Origin: HGM05232 sp036661515
Lineage (GTDB): Bacteria; Bacteroidota; Bacteroidia; Bacteroidales; Muribaculaceae
Assembly: GCA_036661515.1 (NCBI GenBank)
Contig: JAVWYO010000030.1
Coordinates: 1 to 23,680, forward strand
Length of the DNA: 23,680 nucleotides
Direction of reading: 5' to 3'
Both the position numbers and the translations under genes were made by a program. Shown in pieces: positions 23,627 through 23,680 of this stretch (its first letter is position 1; the number at the start of each line of letters is the position of its first letter). The notes under the pieces were generated by a model, which saw only the letters and a list, made by a program, of their open reading frames with translations, did not search any database and was not told the origin of the DNA.

Positions 23627-23680
23627 CGGGGTGTAGCTCAGCCCGGTTTAGAGTACGCGTCTGGGGGGCGTGTGGTCGCA
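23627..23680 (+). tRNA. tRNA-Pro (anticodon GGG), cut by window edge
   Basis: The acceptor strand CGGGGTG (23627-23633) is followed by TA and a D stem GCTC/GAGT (23636-23639 with 23651-23654). The anticodon stem CGCGT/GCGTG (23656-23660 with 23668-23672, with G-U pairs) encloses the loop CTGGGGG, giving anticodon GGG at 23663-23665. The T arm and the 3' acceptor strand lie outside the window. The gene is transcribed away from argS. Confidence 0.9.

Noticed and set aside
1..23680. CRISPR arrays, insertion sequences or prophage
   Set aside because: No spaced repeat array, transposase, integrase or terminal repeat is seen; the genes are ordinary chromosomal operons.

Overview
This AT-rich window appears to come from the chromosome of a member of the order Bacteroidales (phylum Bacteroidota). 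The evidence is a SusC/SusD pair with companion lipoproteins, the type IX secretion genes porU and porV, an Hc1-type small histone-like gene, and several promoters of the Bacteroidota form (TTTG about 20 bases upstream of TAnnTTTG). The family (for example Prevotellaceae or Muribaculaceae) cannot be fixed by eye.

Region 1 (1-6850, minus strand) is a four-gene outer-membrane uptake operon: susC, susD, a HEXXH zinc-metallohydrolase lipoprotein and a DUF4302-like lipoprotein that runs off the left edge. The visible part has no glycoside hydrolase. A perfect 9+9 dyad lies about 90 bases upstream of susC. A divergent small gene (7261-7695) encodes what reads as the C-lobe of a protein kinase, lacking the N-lobe and the HRD motif, with a C-terminal membrane anchor.

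Region 2 (7976-13875, plus strand) is the most interesting part. pdxA is followed at short spacing by a sugar-type nucleotidyltransferase, an ATP-grasp enzyme, a CDP-alcohol phosphatidyltransferase and a HAD protein, and then, with its own leader, by myo-inositol-1-phosphate synthase. This reads as an inositol-lipid pathway. The nucleotidyltransferase suggests activation of inositol phosphate to CDP-inositol, so that phosphatidylinositol or inositol-phosphoceramide could form without a phosphorylated lipid intermediate. The ATP-grasp gene is unexplained by known inositol-lipid routes. The CDP-alcohol transferase and the HAD protein both depart from their family motifs.

Region 3 (14099-23475) starts with a 58-residue histone-like protein and then turns to the minus strand. 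The run rex, FAH-family protein, porU, porV, ispF looks like one operon transcribed from a good promoter upstream of rex. It joins an NADH-sensing repressor, a FAH-fold protein that seems to have lost its metal ligands, the T9SS sortase and its shuttle protein, and an isoprenoid enzyme. Upstream are a Bax-inhibitor-1 family membrane protein and argS, probably cotranscribed. A divergent tRNA-Pro(GGG) is cut by the right edge.
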